From positions 1 through 26,898 of the forward strand of contig LSIG01000215.1 in the NCBI GenBank assembly GCA_001556125.1: a stretch of DNA of 26,898 nucleotides. The letters are read 5' to 3'. Made by a program: the position numbers and the translations under genes. The DNA is from Rhizobiales bacterium CCH10-E5. GTDB lineage: Bacteria; Pseudomonadota; Alphaproteobacteria; Rhizobiales; Beijerinckiaceae. The notes under the pieces were generated by a model, which saw nothing but the letters and a program-made list of their open reading frames with translations, had not been told where the DNA came from and ran no database searches. Positions 1-6,577 of the stretch are shown one piece after another. Each line of letters opens with the position of its first letter. The stretch's first letter is position 1.

Positions 1-35
1 CCGCAATCCGCAACCGCCTAAAGGCAATCGGCATG

Positions 36-70
36 GGGGTCAGTTCTTCATGACGGAAAGGGGTCAGTTC
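36..70. repeat. Pair of 11-bp direct repeats, possible IS21-type end
   Basis: The 11-mer GGGGTCAGTTC occurs at 36-46 and again at 60-70, a spacing of 24 bp. Closely spaced repeats of this kind, followed by a short TGTCGCTGGACAC-like stretch at 75-87, resemble the ends of IS21-family elements from memory. No istA or istB coding sequence is visible because the window starts here, so the assignment is weak. Confidence 0.35.
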
Positions 71-151
71 CGAATGTCGCTGGACACAGATAGGCGGCCA
101 GCTGTTGGCGCAGAGGCGCTCTGTGTGCCTCTCAGCTTATTCGGCTTGCTG

Positions 152-175
152 ACAGAAGCTCGTTCGAGCTTCTGT
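152..175. repeat. Perfect inverted repeat (hairpin)
   Basis: The two arms, ACAGAAGCTCG and CGAGCTTCTGT, are perfect complements separated by TT. They could form an 11-bp stem, about 9 bp if a four-base loop is required. No T-tract follows on either strand, so this is not a standard intrinsic terminator. A second, weaker hairpin (ACCATT/AATGGT, 193-209) and a tandem repeat follow immediately. Confidence 0.7.
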
Positions 176-225
176 ATGGCAGCCGTCATTGGACCATTTT
201 CCCAATGGTAGGGTGCACATGGTAC

Positions 226-280
226 GCTGTGCGCCCGCTGTGCGCCCGCTGTGCGCCCGCTGTGCGCCCGCTGTGCGCCG
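226..280. repeat. Five tandem copies of an 11-bp unit
   Basis: The unit GCTGTGCGCCC is repeated head to tail from 226. Four copies are exact and the fifth differs only at its last base. Eleven base pairs is close to one helical turn, so copies would lie on one face of the DNA, but slippage expansion is an equally simple explanation. An overlapping minus-strand open frame (64-414) runs through it and repeats a short peptide; it has no recognisable similarity and is not called as a gene. Confidence 0.85.
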
Positions 281-349
281 CACATGAGTGGATCGCAACC
301 GGGTGTCAAATCAGGCCGTCGAATGGAGCGCCCCTCCAAGTAGACAGGA

Positions 350-409
350 TCAGGCTGCGGTTTTGACCGTGAGCCGGGCGTATTGATCCTCGAACAGCTG
401 AGGGCTGAT
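350..409 (-). pseudogene. 3' end of IS3-family orfB (transposase C-terminus)
   Basis: Read on the minus strand from 409, this piece encodes about 19 residues, ISPQLFEDQYARLTVKTAA, then TGA at 350-352. It matches the usual C-terminus of IS3-family OrfB, which follows a conserved HSALGY motif. The matching upstream half, including the counterpart of that motif (LRSALGI), lies across the IS630 insertion just beyond 1572. Joining the two sides does not restore a perfect frame: a few extra bases remain, from decay or from an inexact insertion boundary. Confidence 0.65.
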
Positions 410-410
410 A

Positions 411-434
411 CCAACGGCCCTCATTCCTGACCGA
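411..434. repeat. IS630 terminal inverted repeat, transposase 3' end
   Basis: It begins CCAACGGCC directly after TA and pairs with the opposite end at about 1546-1570. The first nine positions after the TA are identical, followed by partial identity. Confidence 0.7.
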
Positions 435-1001
435 TATGCGCCCATTCACGCCTCCCGATGGATGTGATGGTGCTGGGCTGATCGACGAGGCGGTTCCAGG
501 CGTCGCAGGCGGCGTCGATGATGTCGTCGTAGGTGTCGAAGACGCGGTTTGAGAGCCAGTTCGCGCGCAGATACTGCCAGATGTTCTCGACCGGGTTCAG
601 TTCGGGCGAGCGCGAGGGCAGGAAGATCAGCGAGATGTTTTTCGTCACGACGAGCTTGGCCGTTGTGTGCCACCCGGCGCGGTCGAGCAGAAGGACGGCA
701 TGGGAGCCCCTGGCCACCGTCATGGCGATCTCATCGAGATGGGCCTGCATGGCGTGTGTATCGGCGAAGGGCATGGCGAGTGCCGCGCCGACGCCCCGTG
801 CCGGGCAGATCGCCCCGAATAGATAGGCGCTTTCGTAGCGCTGATCGGCGGGCTGGCGCGGCCTGGTTCCGCGCCTGGCCCATTGCCGGACCAAGCCGTT
901 CTTCTGGCCGATGCGGGCTTCGTACTGGAACCAGAGTTCGATCGGCTTGCGCTTCGGCAAATGGGCGAGATGGGCCTTCAGGGTCACCGCGAAGTTTTTT
1001 T
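421..1001 (-). CDS. IS630-family transposase, DDE catalytic ORF with a lost catalytic Asp
   Basis: This frame carries the DDE_3-type catalytic domain. The second acidic site is in LLLDRAGWHTT and the third in SPELNPVENIWQYLR, both typical of IS630. The first acidic site of the family normally lies in a DEAR motif (for example DEARIGQKN). Here the residues read FQYEARIGQKN, with Tyr encoded by TAC (plus-strand 922-924) where GAC would give Asp. One base change could explain it, and it should abolish strand cleavage. The frame is normally reached by -1 frameshifting from the upstream ORF; a GTG at 985-987 is an unlikely independent start. Apart from that substitution it is full length. Confidence 0.85.
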
Positions 1002-1487
1002 GAACGCCTCGATCACGCGCGCGTCCTGCGCCGGGTGGTGCGGGCGCGCGCTGATGTGGGAGAAGCCGATCTGCTTCAGAAGCTTCCCGATCGTGCGCTC
1101 GTGATAACCGACGCCGAAGCGCTCGCGAACGACCCTCTGCAGATCGATGCGCCGCCAGCGCACCACGCCATCGACGGCCCGGTCGGGGCCCGTCTCGACG
1201 ATGGCCGCCAAGGCGGCGAGCTGATCGGTCGAGACCCTGGGCGGATGTCCCTTCGAACGGATGCTCTTCAATCCCTCGGGGCCGCCTTCGTTGAACCGGC
1301 GAACCCAGTCACGCAGCGTCTGGCGATCCATGCCGCCGATCCGCGCGGCCTGCTCCCGATCCATCCCGTCCAGAACCGCCGCCAGCGACAGAAGCCGGCG
1401 GCTCTGTCTGGCGTGCCTCGACCCCGCCGCGAGCCGGCGCAGGTCAACGGCCGAGTAGTCCGTTCGAAGCTTCACCGCAGCAGCCAT
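984..1487 (-). CDS. IS630-family transposase, N-terminal ORF (DNA-binding part)
   Basis: This frame supplies the helix-turn-helix half of an IS630 transposase, which binds the element ends. It has an early HTH (residues near RQSRRLLSLAAVLDG and EQAARIGGMDRQTLRDWVRR) and a second HTH_29/winged-helix-like stretch with GxGYHERTIGKLLKQIGFS. I chose the start at 1487 because an exact AGGAGG (1497-1502 on this strand) sits 9 nt upstream; an ATG at 1511 has no such signal. It ends FKKTSR-stop at 984, just past an A7 run. A -1 slip there would replace the tail with FKKNFAVTL and continue into the DDE frame, as in many two-frame IS630 members. Confidence 0.85.
   Translation of the reverse strand: MAAAVKLRTDYSAVDLRRLAAGSRHARQSRRLLSLAAVLDGMDREQAARIGGMDRQTLRDWVRRFNEGGPEGLKSIRSKGHPPRVSTDQLAALAAIVETGPDRAVDGVVRWRRIDLQRVVRERFGVGYHERTIGKLLKQIGFSHISARPHHPAQDARVIEAFKKTSR
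995..1001 (-). promoter_or_regulatory. Probable programmed -1 frameshift site (A7)
   Basis: Seven consecutive T on the plus strand give AAAAAAAC on the coding strand. In the zero frame it reads TTC AAA AAA ACT; a -1 slip gives AAA AAA AAC TTC. That yields Lys-Lys-Asn-Phe, which matches the residues normally seen at this point in one-frame IS630 transposases. Frameshifting at A-runs is well known for this and other IS families. Use in vivo is inferred. Confidence 0.75.
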
Positions 1488-1545
1488 GGCGTGAATCCTC
1501 CTCGCGCCCATGGAATCAGCGAAACGAGCCGCCGAAAAGACCCCC

Positions 1546-1570
1546 GTGAGTCAGCCTCAGCGGCCGTTGG
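1546..1570. repeat. IS630 terminal inverted repeat, transposase 5' end
   Basis: Read on the minus strand from 1570 it gives CCAACGGCCGCTGAGGCTGA, the partner of the left end. It lies about 60 bp upstream of the transposase start. Confidence 0.7.
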
Positions 1571-1572
1571 TA

Positions 1573-2306
1573 TGAGATGCCGAGCGCGGAGCGCAGTCGA
1601 CTTGCGGTGTAGACCTGGTCGATGTGGCGGAAAAGTCGGCTGCGACATCGTCTAACGTCTGGTAGGCCATCGGAGAGACAGCCTCGTCCTTGAGCGATTA
1701 CTTGAAGCGCTTTGCCGTGGCGTTATCAATGGGATTGCCGCCCGAGGGGCTGCAGATCATCGTCCCCGCATCAGGCGTCGGATCTTCTTGTGATCCACGA
1801 CAAGGCCACGGTGACGCAAGGCCGCACGCATAAGCCGGTAGCCATACGCCTCGAAGTTTTCGGAGATAGCGACCATCGTCTCGACGAGCGCGGTGTCGTC
1901 GATGCTGATGGGCGGCTTGTCGTCGTAGGTCGAACGCGCAGTTCCCATCAGCCGGCATTCTTCTGCGACAGAGATGCAGCGGGGCCGGTGACGACGAATG
2001 TACTCGCGCCTCTCGGCCGGGTCCGTGCTTCGAAGCCCCCTTTAGGAACTCCATCTCCAGCGCCTGCTTCCCGCCCAGTCGCTTCAGAGCGGCGATCCGA
2101 GCCTCGTAGGCATCGATCGCATCGGCCGCGACGGCCTCGTCGTCGAAGGCGCCAGCCTCATGCTTCTGAACCGAGATGCGGATCAAAATCCGCGACAGGT
2201 CGCGTCGGCGGGCAAGACTATGGAGCGTCTCACCAGCCATGTAGTCCAGCGCCACCTGATGCTTGAAATCGGTGCTATGGGCGGGGTGTCGGACCATGGC
2301 TTCCAT
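1573..2306 (-). pseudogene. IS3-family orfA-orfB remnant with deleted catalytic core
   Basis: The 5' part (from ATG at 2306, MEAMVRHPAHS) is an OrfA-like HTH followed by a coiled segment near YEARIAALKRLGGKQALEME. An OrfB N-terminal HTH_21-like part lies in another frame at about 1757-1948 (SENFEAYGYRLMRAALRHRG and HKKIRRLMRGR). The sequence then jumps to the OrfB end (GGNPIDNATAKRFK, a stop, then SLKDEAVSPMAYQTLDDVAADF). The roughly 130-residue D-D-E core between RLMRGR and NPIDNA is missing. Several stops and frame changes confirm it is dead. The last few OrfB residues are at 350-409, beyond the IS630 insertion. Confidence 0.75.
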
Positions 2307-2388
2307 GCTTCGAAAGCCCAGGTCCCCGGTCAATTGCTTGTCGTCACACTGCCCGCTTCAAGGGACGCACTCCATTGTCATGTCAATC

Positions 2389-3183
2389 TCAGATGTCTAT
2401 GACATATCGCGGGTTGAAATCTTTACACTCACGCTCCCCGCGCTTGTAAGGGTGAGGATAGCCGGCGGGATTGGCAACGATGGTAGTCTCCCCAACTTTG
2501 TACAGATGGTGATGATGATCGTGACCATGGATCCAATATTTGGGCTGGTACTTCTCGATCACCTTAGACAAATCTGATGCAAAGGATGCCGACAGTTCGT
2601 CGCCGCGGTACATGGGCATGACAGATTCCGGGTGCGGCGCGTGGTGAGTCACCACTACAGTCGGTCCGTCGTGCGGGATGGCAAGCTCTCTCTCAATGAA
2701 AGCGCGATCAGCCTTATGTAAACTTTGAATATAATGAGGTCTTACGGGGTCACATTTTCCATCTATTTCCACTTTTATCCTGCGATAATCGTTCATGCCT
2801 CGCAATGCGGCCTTTCGATCCGTAACGGGCCGCCTGTTTAGCTCAAAATCTGTCCATAAGGTCGCGCCAATAAATCGCACGCCATCTATAACGACAGACC
2901 CAGGGTCGAGAAAATGGATTCCCAATTTTGCGGCTCGCTCTCGCCCAGCCTCGCGCGCCAAGCGCATCTCCGAACCGTAAAATTCGTGGTTTCCGGCGAC
3001 ATATACGATCGGAACGCCACCTAAAAACTTGTCGCGTTGCCAAGCCAGCCACTCCAGAGCCGTTGTGATTGGCTTATCGATATCACCCGCGAAGATTGCG
3101 ACGGCGCATGCGACGTCAGTCGGACAGTCAAAGCGCTCGCCGAATTCGTTGTGAAGGTCACTCAACACCAAGCAGAGCGCCAT
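2389..3183 (-). CDS. Calcineurin-like metallophosphoesterase
   Basis: The 264-residue product has the full set of metal-binding motifs of the calcineurin-like phosphoesterase family. These are SDLH (Asp9, His11), GDID (Asp34), GNHE (Asn65, His66), THH (His180-181) and GHDH (His221, His223). They build a two-metal site that hydrolyses phosphomono- or phosphodiesters; the substrate cannot be told from sequence. There is no signal peptide or membrane segment, so it should be cytosolic. The GHDH motif runs on into extra histidines (GHDHHHH). Its ATG (3181-3183) overlaps the TAA of the upstream gene by one base (TAATG), so it is the third gene of a coupled operon. Its 3' end is only 15 bp from the dead IS3 element, which may have removed further genes. 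Confidence 0.88.
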   Translation of the reverse strand: MALCLVLSDLHNEFGERFDCPTDVACAVAIFAGDIDKPITTALEWLAWQRDKFLGGVPIVYVAGNHEFYGSEMRLAREAGRERAAKLGIHFLDPGSVVIDGVRFIGATLWTDFELNRRPVTDRKAALRGMNDYRRIKVEIDGKCDPVRPHYIQSLHKADRAFIERELAIPHDGPTVVVTHHAPHPESVMPMYRGDELSASFASDLSKVIEKYQPKYWIHGHDHHHHLYKVGETTIVANPAGYPHPYKRGERECKDFNPRYVIDI

Positions 3184-3506
3184 TACTTAGCCCTCGCAAA
3201 CCGTCGGCCACTTAGAAGCCTATAAAATCCATTTATAGTTAGGACCCATCGCCTATCTCTGTCGATCGCAATATACGGCAAGCTAAAACTTTTGGACAAA
3301 CCTGGCACCACACCTGTCTGATGTTCCTTCACGAGCCAGCCCCAGACAATCCAGTCATTGTGTTCATCGAGAGCCCAGAGGTGAATTCCGGGACATGCGA
3401 GTAACTCCTCATCGCCGGGTACGTAACCATCGGCCAGCTTCTCGATATCGCGGGCTGTAGCTCGAAGAGCCTGTGGCCAATTAGCCAGTTCGTTGGCGTT
3501 CATCAT
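3183..3506 (-). CDS. Small conserved-type protein, DUF6634-like (second copy)
   Basis: The start is ATG at 3504-3506, giving 107 residues; the frame stays open upstream to 3986 but that part overlaps the preceding gene. The start shares its A with the preceding gene's TAA (TAATG), and AGAGGA lies shortly upstream. The product has an N-terminal helix ending in an ARDIEKLADG stretch, a middle EELLACPGIHLWALDE, a strand-rich WIVWGWLVKEH, and a C-terminal RRWVLTINGFYRLLSGR. The same pattern (DI..L..G, E.LLA.P, a GxV/L-H stretch, W...(I/M)..FYRL) occurs in the upstream gene, so the two look like paralogues. I recall such proteins as DUF6634 in alphaproteobacteria, from memory only. Function unknown. 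Confidence 0.7.
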   Translation of the reverse strand: MMNANELANWPQALRATARDIEKLADGYVPGDEELLACPGIHLWALDEHNDWIVWGWLVKEHQTGVVPGLSKSFSLPYIAIDRDRRWVLTINGFYRLLSGRRFARAK

Positions 3507-3823
3507 TAGCATTCCTCTTCTGCGGGGGTTCCGAGCCGATAAAATCTGCTCATCGTTCTGGCCCATTTCTGCTCGGGGTCGACCATGTACAACTGGCTTG
3601 AGACGAGCGGCCCCGATCGGATGGTTGGGTGGCCCGAGACAAAGCCAGCCAGGCACAGCGCTGGATAGGATGTCTTCCGCCACCCCTGGAGCACCGGTGC
3701 GTCGGCCAGCAGTCGTTCCGACGGCGGCAACCCGGCCAGAACGGCGTCGATGTCGTCGCACATAGCGCGAATTCGACGCATGACCTCGATCGAGTGATGG
3801 TAGGCGTGAGGGCTGAGCTGCAT
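3506..3823 (-). CDS. Small conserved-type protein, DUF6634-like (first copy)
   Basis: This 105-residue product heads a three-gene minus-strand operon. It has an N-terminal helical stretch (HHSIEVMRRIRAMCDDIDAVLAG), then PPSERLLADAPVLQGW, a hydrophobic strand region (PALCLAGFVSGHPTIRSG) and a C-terminal WARTMSRFYRLG. That last motif aligns with the tail of the next gene. No signal peptide or transmembrane helix is evident. The start is uncertain: ATG at 3823 lacks a clear Shine-Dalgarno, and internal ATGs at 3781 and 3763 are possible. It stops with TAATG shared with the next start. Adjacent related genes suggest duplication or a heteromeric pair; function unknown. Confidence 0.7.
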   Translation of the reverse strand: MQLSPHAYHHSIEVMRRIRAMCDDIDAVLAGLPPSERLLADAPVLQGWRKTSYPALCLAGFVSGHPTIRSGPLVSSQLYMVDPEQKWARTMSRFYRLGTPAEEEC

Positions 3824-3966
3824 GGGCTGTGGACCTGGTGCTTGGGAATTGGATGGATTGCCCTACGAAAAAGATGCGCAATCCATGAGGGGGGAGCTTG
3901 TGGCGAAAGGATCGCCGCTGTGGTTCATAAGGATTTGCATATCGATTCTTGGTTTGGAGAACCTCG
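3824..3966. promoter_or_regulatory. Divergent intergenic region of the phosphoesterase module
   Basis: This 143-bp gap separates the HTH gene (+) from the three-gene operon (-) and must hold both promoters if each is expressed. It looks more AT-rich around 3920-3952. I see no operator palindrome convincing enough to report. Confidence 0.4.
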
Positions 3967-4335
3967 GTGGATGGACCTGCCTTCAAGAAGGCGCTGGAGC
4001 TACTCGGCTACACCCAGTCGAGCTTCAGCCGCGAGTTTCGGATCGGGCTCCGCACCGTGCAAAACTGGGCAAAAAGCGGCCCTCCCACGTTTGTCGTGCC
4101 CTTTCTCCTCAGCTATACGCGCACGGCGATACGCCCGCCGGATTCGCAGGACTGGTCTGATCCGGAAGCCGCTGCACGGCAGAGTGCAGCGGCCCTAGAC
4201 ATGGCGTTGCGGTTGATGATGCATCGTGGCGGCCGGATGGGGTGGCCGCGCGACATTCTGTTGGCCGGCATATCGCGCTGGATGGCAGTCCAGCTCGCGT
4301 CCCGACATTCCGAAGACATACGTCTAAATCTCTAA
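3967..4335 (+). CDS. Small HTH (XRE/Cro-like) DNA-binding protein
   Basis: The N-terminal half reads as a lambda-repressor-like helix-turn-helix: PAFKKALELLGYTQSSFSRE, then FRIGLRTVQNWAKSG, with the recognition helix around RTVQNWAK. I prefer GTG at 3967 (122 residues) because GGAGA lies just upstream; TTG at 3949 is the longest option. The C-terminal part (about residues 60-122) is helical and unassigned. It is divergent from the two-paralogue/phosphoesterase operon across a 143-bp spacer, the usual position for a regulator of that operon. That role is inference. Confidence 0.7.
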   Translation: MDGPAFKKALELLGYTQSSFSREFRIGLRTVQNWAKSGPPTFVVPFLLSYTRTAIRPPDSQDWSDPEAAARQSAAALDMALRLMMHRGGRMGWPRDILLAGISRWMAVQLASRHSEDIRLNL

Positions 4336-4549
4336 CGCGCGGTTAACGCGCTCGTGATCAGCTGCGCTGGAGCTGTGGAGCTCACTGGCGGCTGACTAAA
4401 CCAACCGAAACCCCGCTCGCCTGCGGTTGCTCGCGGCGCCGAAATGCCATGCTCGATGACGGGGCGTTATCGCTCGCCAGCCCCACCACCTACTAGCGCC
4501 GAGGGCTGCGTTGACCGCGACTGAGATTATCGGGTCGACGGTCGACCCC
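4336..4549. other. Intergenic stretch without recognised content
   Basis: About 210 bp lie between the HTH gene stop and the truncated end of the dehydrogenase pseudogene. I see no gene, terminator or repeat in it. Confidence 0.5.
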
Positions 4550-5590
4550 TACCCTCGATCAATTCGATCAGGCTGAGTGCAAGGCACTCGCGCACATCGT
4601 CGACATTGATGTTGCAGGCGAAGCTCAGAACCAGGATGCGCGAGCCGTTGAAGCCACGCCGGAGGATCTGCTCCAGAGCTTCGCCCAACCTCGCCATCAC
4701 ATAGCGCGGCACGGCGGTGTTGATCTCGCCGGCAAGCTTGATGAAGTGGGTGAAGAGACCGAATTCGCGTGCCTTTCAGGTCATGTGGAACGCACCGATC
4801 GGGATGCAATGGCCGCCGAGGCCGGGCCGGGATGGAAGGGCATTTAGCCGGAGGCCTTGGTCTTGGCGGCCGCGATCACCTCCCAGACATCGATCCCCAT
4901 GGCGGCGAAGATGACCTTGAGCTCGTTGACCAGCGTGATGGTGACGGCCCGGAAAATGTTCTAGGTCAGTTTCACGGCCTCGGCCGTCTCGATGGTCGAA
5001 ACCACCATGGTGTGCTGGGCCACCTCACAGCGCTATCGCCAACCTCGGAGCCTCGGGTCCGGCGCCGCCGACGACTTTTGGGATCGACGCGATGGCGAAG
5101 TCGATGTTGCCGAGTTCCTCGCGTTCCGGCGAATAGGCCAGGAAGAATTCGCGGCCCGAGATCAGCCCGCCCTCTCCAGGATCGGCTTCATCACCTCGGC
5201 CACGGTGCCGGGATAGGTCGTGCTTTCGAGCACGATCAGCTGGCCCGGCCGCAGGGTCCTGGCGATCTGCCGGGTGGTCTCGGCGACGTAACTGAGATCG
5301 GGCTCGCGCTGGCGGGTCAGCGGCGTCGGCACGCAGACCGGGATCGCGTCCATCTCGCCGAGCCGGGAGAAATCCGTGGTCGCATCGAACCGGCCCTGCG
5401 CGCGGAAGGCGGCGAGCCCGGCGCCGTCGATGTGCCGGATATAGGAGCGCCCGGCCGCCAACGCCTCGATCTTGGACGGGTTGATGTCGAAGCCGAGCAC
5501 GCGGTTTCCGCTCGTGGCGATGGCCTACGCCAAGGGCAGCCCAACATAACCCAGCCCGATGACGCCGACGCGAGATCGCCTTTTTCGGCA
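4550..5590 (-). pseudogene. Nucleotide-sugar dehydrogenase (UDP-glucose/UDP-ManNAc dehydrogenase-like), decayed
   Basis: Pieces in different frames spell out a UDP-sugar dehydrogenase, which oxidises a nucleotide sugar to the uronic acid with NAD. The N-terminal Rossmann motif is SRVGVIGLGYVGLPLA, then an in-frame TAG, then LGFDINPSKIEALAAGRSYI and VLESTTYPGTVAEVMKPILE. A frameshift leads to SGREFFLAYSPEREELGNID, another to STIETAEAVKLT with a stop. NELKVIFAAMGIDVWEVI follows, then a stop, a frameshift and another stop. The last recognisable part is GEINTAVPRYVMARLGEALE and NVDDVRECLALSLIELIE. I count at least four nonsense codons and three frameshifts. The C-terminal domain stops near 4550. 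A live copy would make precursors for capsule or exopolysaccharide; this one is dead. Confidence 0.85.
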
Positions 5591-5864
5591 TCGCGCTTCG
5601 CTAACGGCAACGTCGACGAGCGACCGATCCCCGAGAGTCGAGGCATCGATCATGAACGGCATTTCCGATTTTGCTACGACACCTGAGACAAGCGCGGCCG
5701 CATCCGGCAATGCGCCATGCCCACCGCACGCAGAAGCAAGGCAGCAGATTGCATACGGCTTCTGATCGTGCTGGCTCGATGGCAGGAAGACTGCTCCCAC
5801 GTCGCGGCCCTCCGGCACGGAGAGAAGGCAGGGCTGTTCAATCGATCCTACCCCCCCCCCGTTG
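5591..5864. other. Non-coding gap with a C10 homopolymer
   Basis: This 274-bp region lies between the dehydrogenase pseudogene and the HAD gene. It contains ten consecutive C at 5851-5860, five bases from the HAD stop codon. No gene, promoter or terminator is evident. Confidence 0.5.
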
Positions 5865-6467
5865 TCAGAAGGCGACGCCGTGCCTGGCCAGCTCCCCCCT
5901 CAGATTGATGGGCTCGACGAAGTGGATGGCTTGCATGCCGAGCGCGCGGGCGGTCTCGATGTTCTTGGCGCTGTCGTCGATGAAGATGCAGTCTTCGGGT
6001 ACGAGGTCGTAGCGTTTGAAGAGGATCCGGTAGATCGCCGGGTCGGGCTTGATGACGCGCTCATGGGCCGAGACGACGACGCCATCGAAGCTCTGCAGGA
6101 ACGGAAAGCGGATCAGGCATTCGGCCCATTTCTCGCGCGAGAAATTGGTGATCGCATAGACCTTGTCGCCGCGGGCCTTGAGGTCGTCCAGCACCGCGAC
6201 GCTGTCCTCGATCAGGCCCGGAACCGCCTCGTGCCAGCGCTCGTCATAGGCGCGGATCTGCGCTTCCCATTCGGGATGGCTGGCGACCAGCAGCGCCACG
6301 CCCTCCTCCCAGCTGCGCCCGCGATCCTGCTCCAGGTTCCAGGCCGCGGTGCAGACGTTCTGCAGGAACCAATGACGCTTCGCCTCGTCGGGAATCATCT
6401 CGCGATAGACCCGGAACGGGTCCCAGCGGATGAGGACGTTGCCGACGTCGAACACTGCGGTAGGCAT
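5865..6467 (-). CDS. HAD-family hydrolase (YihX-like sugar-phosphatase group)
   Basis: The 200-residue product has the four HAD motifs. Motif I is FDVGNVLIRW with nucleophile Asp7, motif II is ITNFS, motif III is the Lys in IKPDPAIY, and motif IV is IFIDDSAKN. An alpha-helical cap sits between motifs I and II. The Gly at nucleophile+2 (DVGN rather than DxD) is typical of the YihX-like group, several of which are sugar-phosphate phosphatases; the substrate is unknown. I chose ATG 6467 because GAGGGGGAA lies about 10 nt upstream; a GTG at 6485 would add six residues and overlap that signal. It is divergent from msrQ, and its upstream region is shared with it. Confidence 0.85.
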   Translation of the reverse strand: MPTAVFDVGNVLIRWDPFRVYREMIPDEAKRHWFLQNVCTAAWNLEQDRGRSWEEGVALLVASHPEWEAQIRAYDERWHEAVPGLIEDSVAVLDDLKARGDKVYAITNFSREKWAECLIRFPFLQSFDGVVVSAHERVIKPDPAIYRILFKRYDLVPEDCIFIDDSAKNIETARALGMQAIHFVEPINLRGELARHGVAF

Positions 6468-6577
6468 GGTGGCTTTCCCCCTCACGGCCGAGGCTCACGG
6501 GCTTGTGTGCGCCGCGATGGGACAAATGCCCGAACTCTCGCGTATCGCAAGCACGCAGTGTGGACAGGGAGACCGGC

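Larger units (their letters stand above)
409..1572 (-). mobile_element. IS630-family insertion sequence
   Basis: The element is about 1.16 kb, with inverted ends starting TACCAACGGCC at 409 on the plus strand and at 1572 on the minus strand. Similarity extends inward as interrupted matches (CTCATTCCTGAC against GCTGAGGCTGAC). The TA at both edges (409-410 and 1571-1572) fits the TA target duplication used by this family. It holds two overlapping minus-strand frames joined by a frameshift site. It has inserted into the C-terminal part of the older IS3-family orfB. Exact ends could be off by a few bases, because CT(G/C)A just outside is also similar on both sides. Confidence 0.85.
324..2374 (-). 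mobile_element. Remnant of an IS3-family element, interrupted by an IS630 element
   Basis: Minus-strand fragments of IS3-family orfA and orfB lie on both sides of the IS630 insertion. Possible terminal inverted repeats start TGGAGCGCCCCTCC at 324 and, on the other strand, TGGAGTGCGTCCC ending at 2374. They share TGGAG and scattered following bases. The bases just outside (GAA at left, TTG at right) do not form a target duplication, so the ends are degraded or slightly misplaced. The catalytic core of orfB is absent, so the element cannot move itself. Confidence 0.6.

Noticed and set aside
226..280. CRISPR array
   Set aside because: The repeats are 11 bp and directly adjacent, with no spacers and no cas genes.
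64..414. 116-codon minus-strand frame with repeated peptide
   Set aside because: It is created partly by the 11-bp tandem repeat and the IS3 remnant; no start signal or similarity.
549..1655. Long plus-strand open frame (368 codons) across the IS630 element
   Set aside because: It is antisense to the transposase, Arg/Ala-rich, and has no family motif; it is a shadow of high-GC coding DNA.
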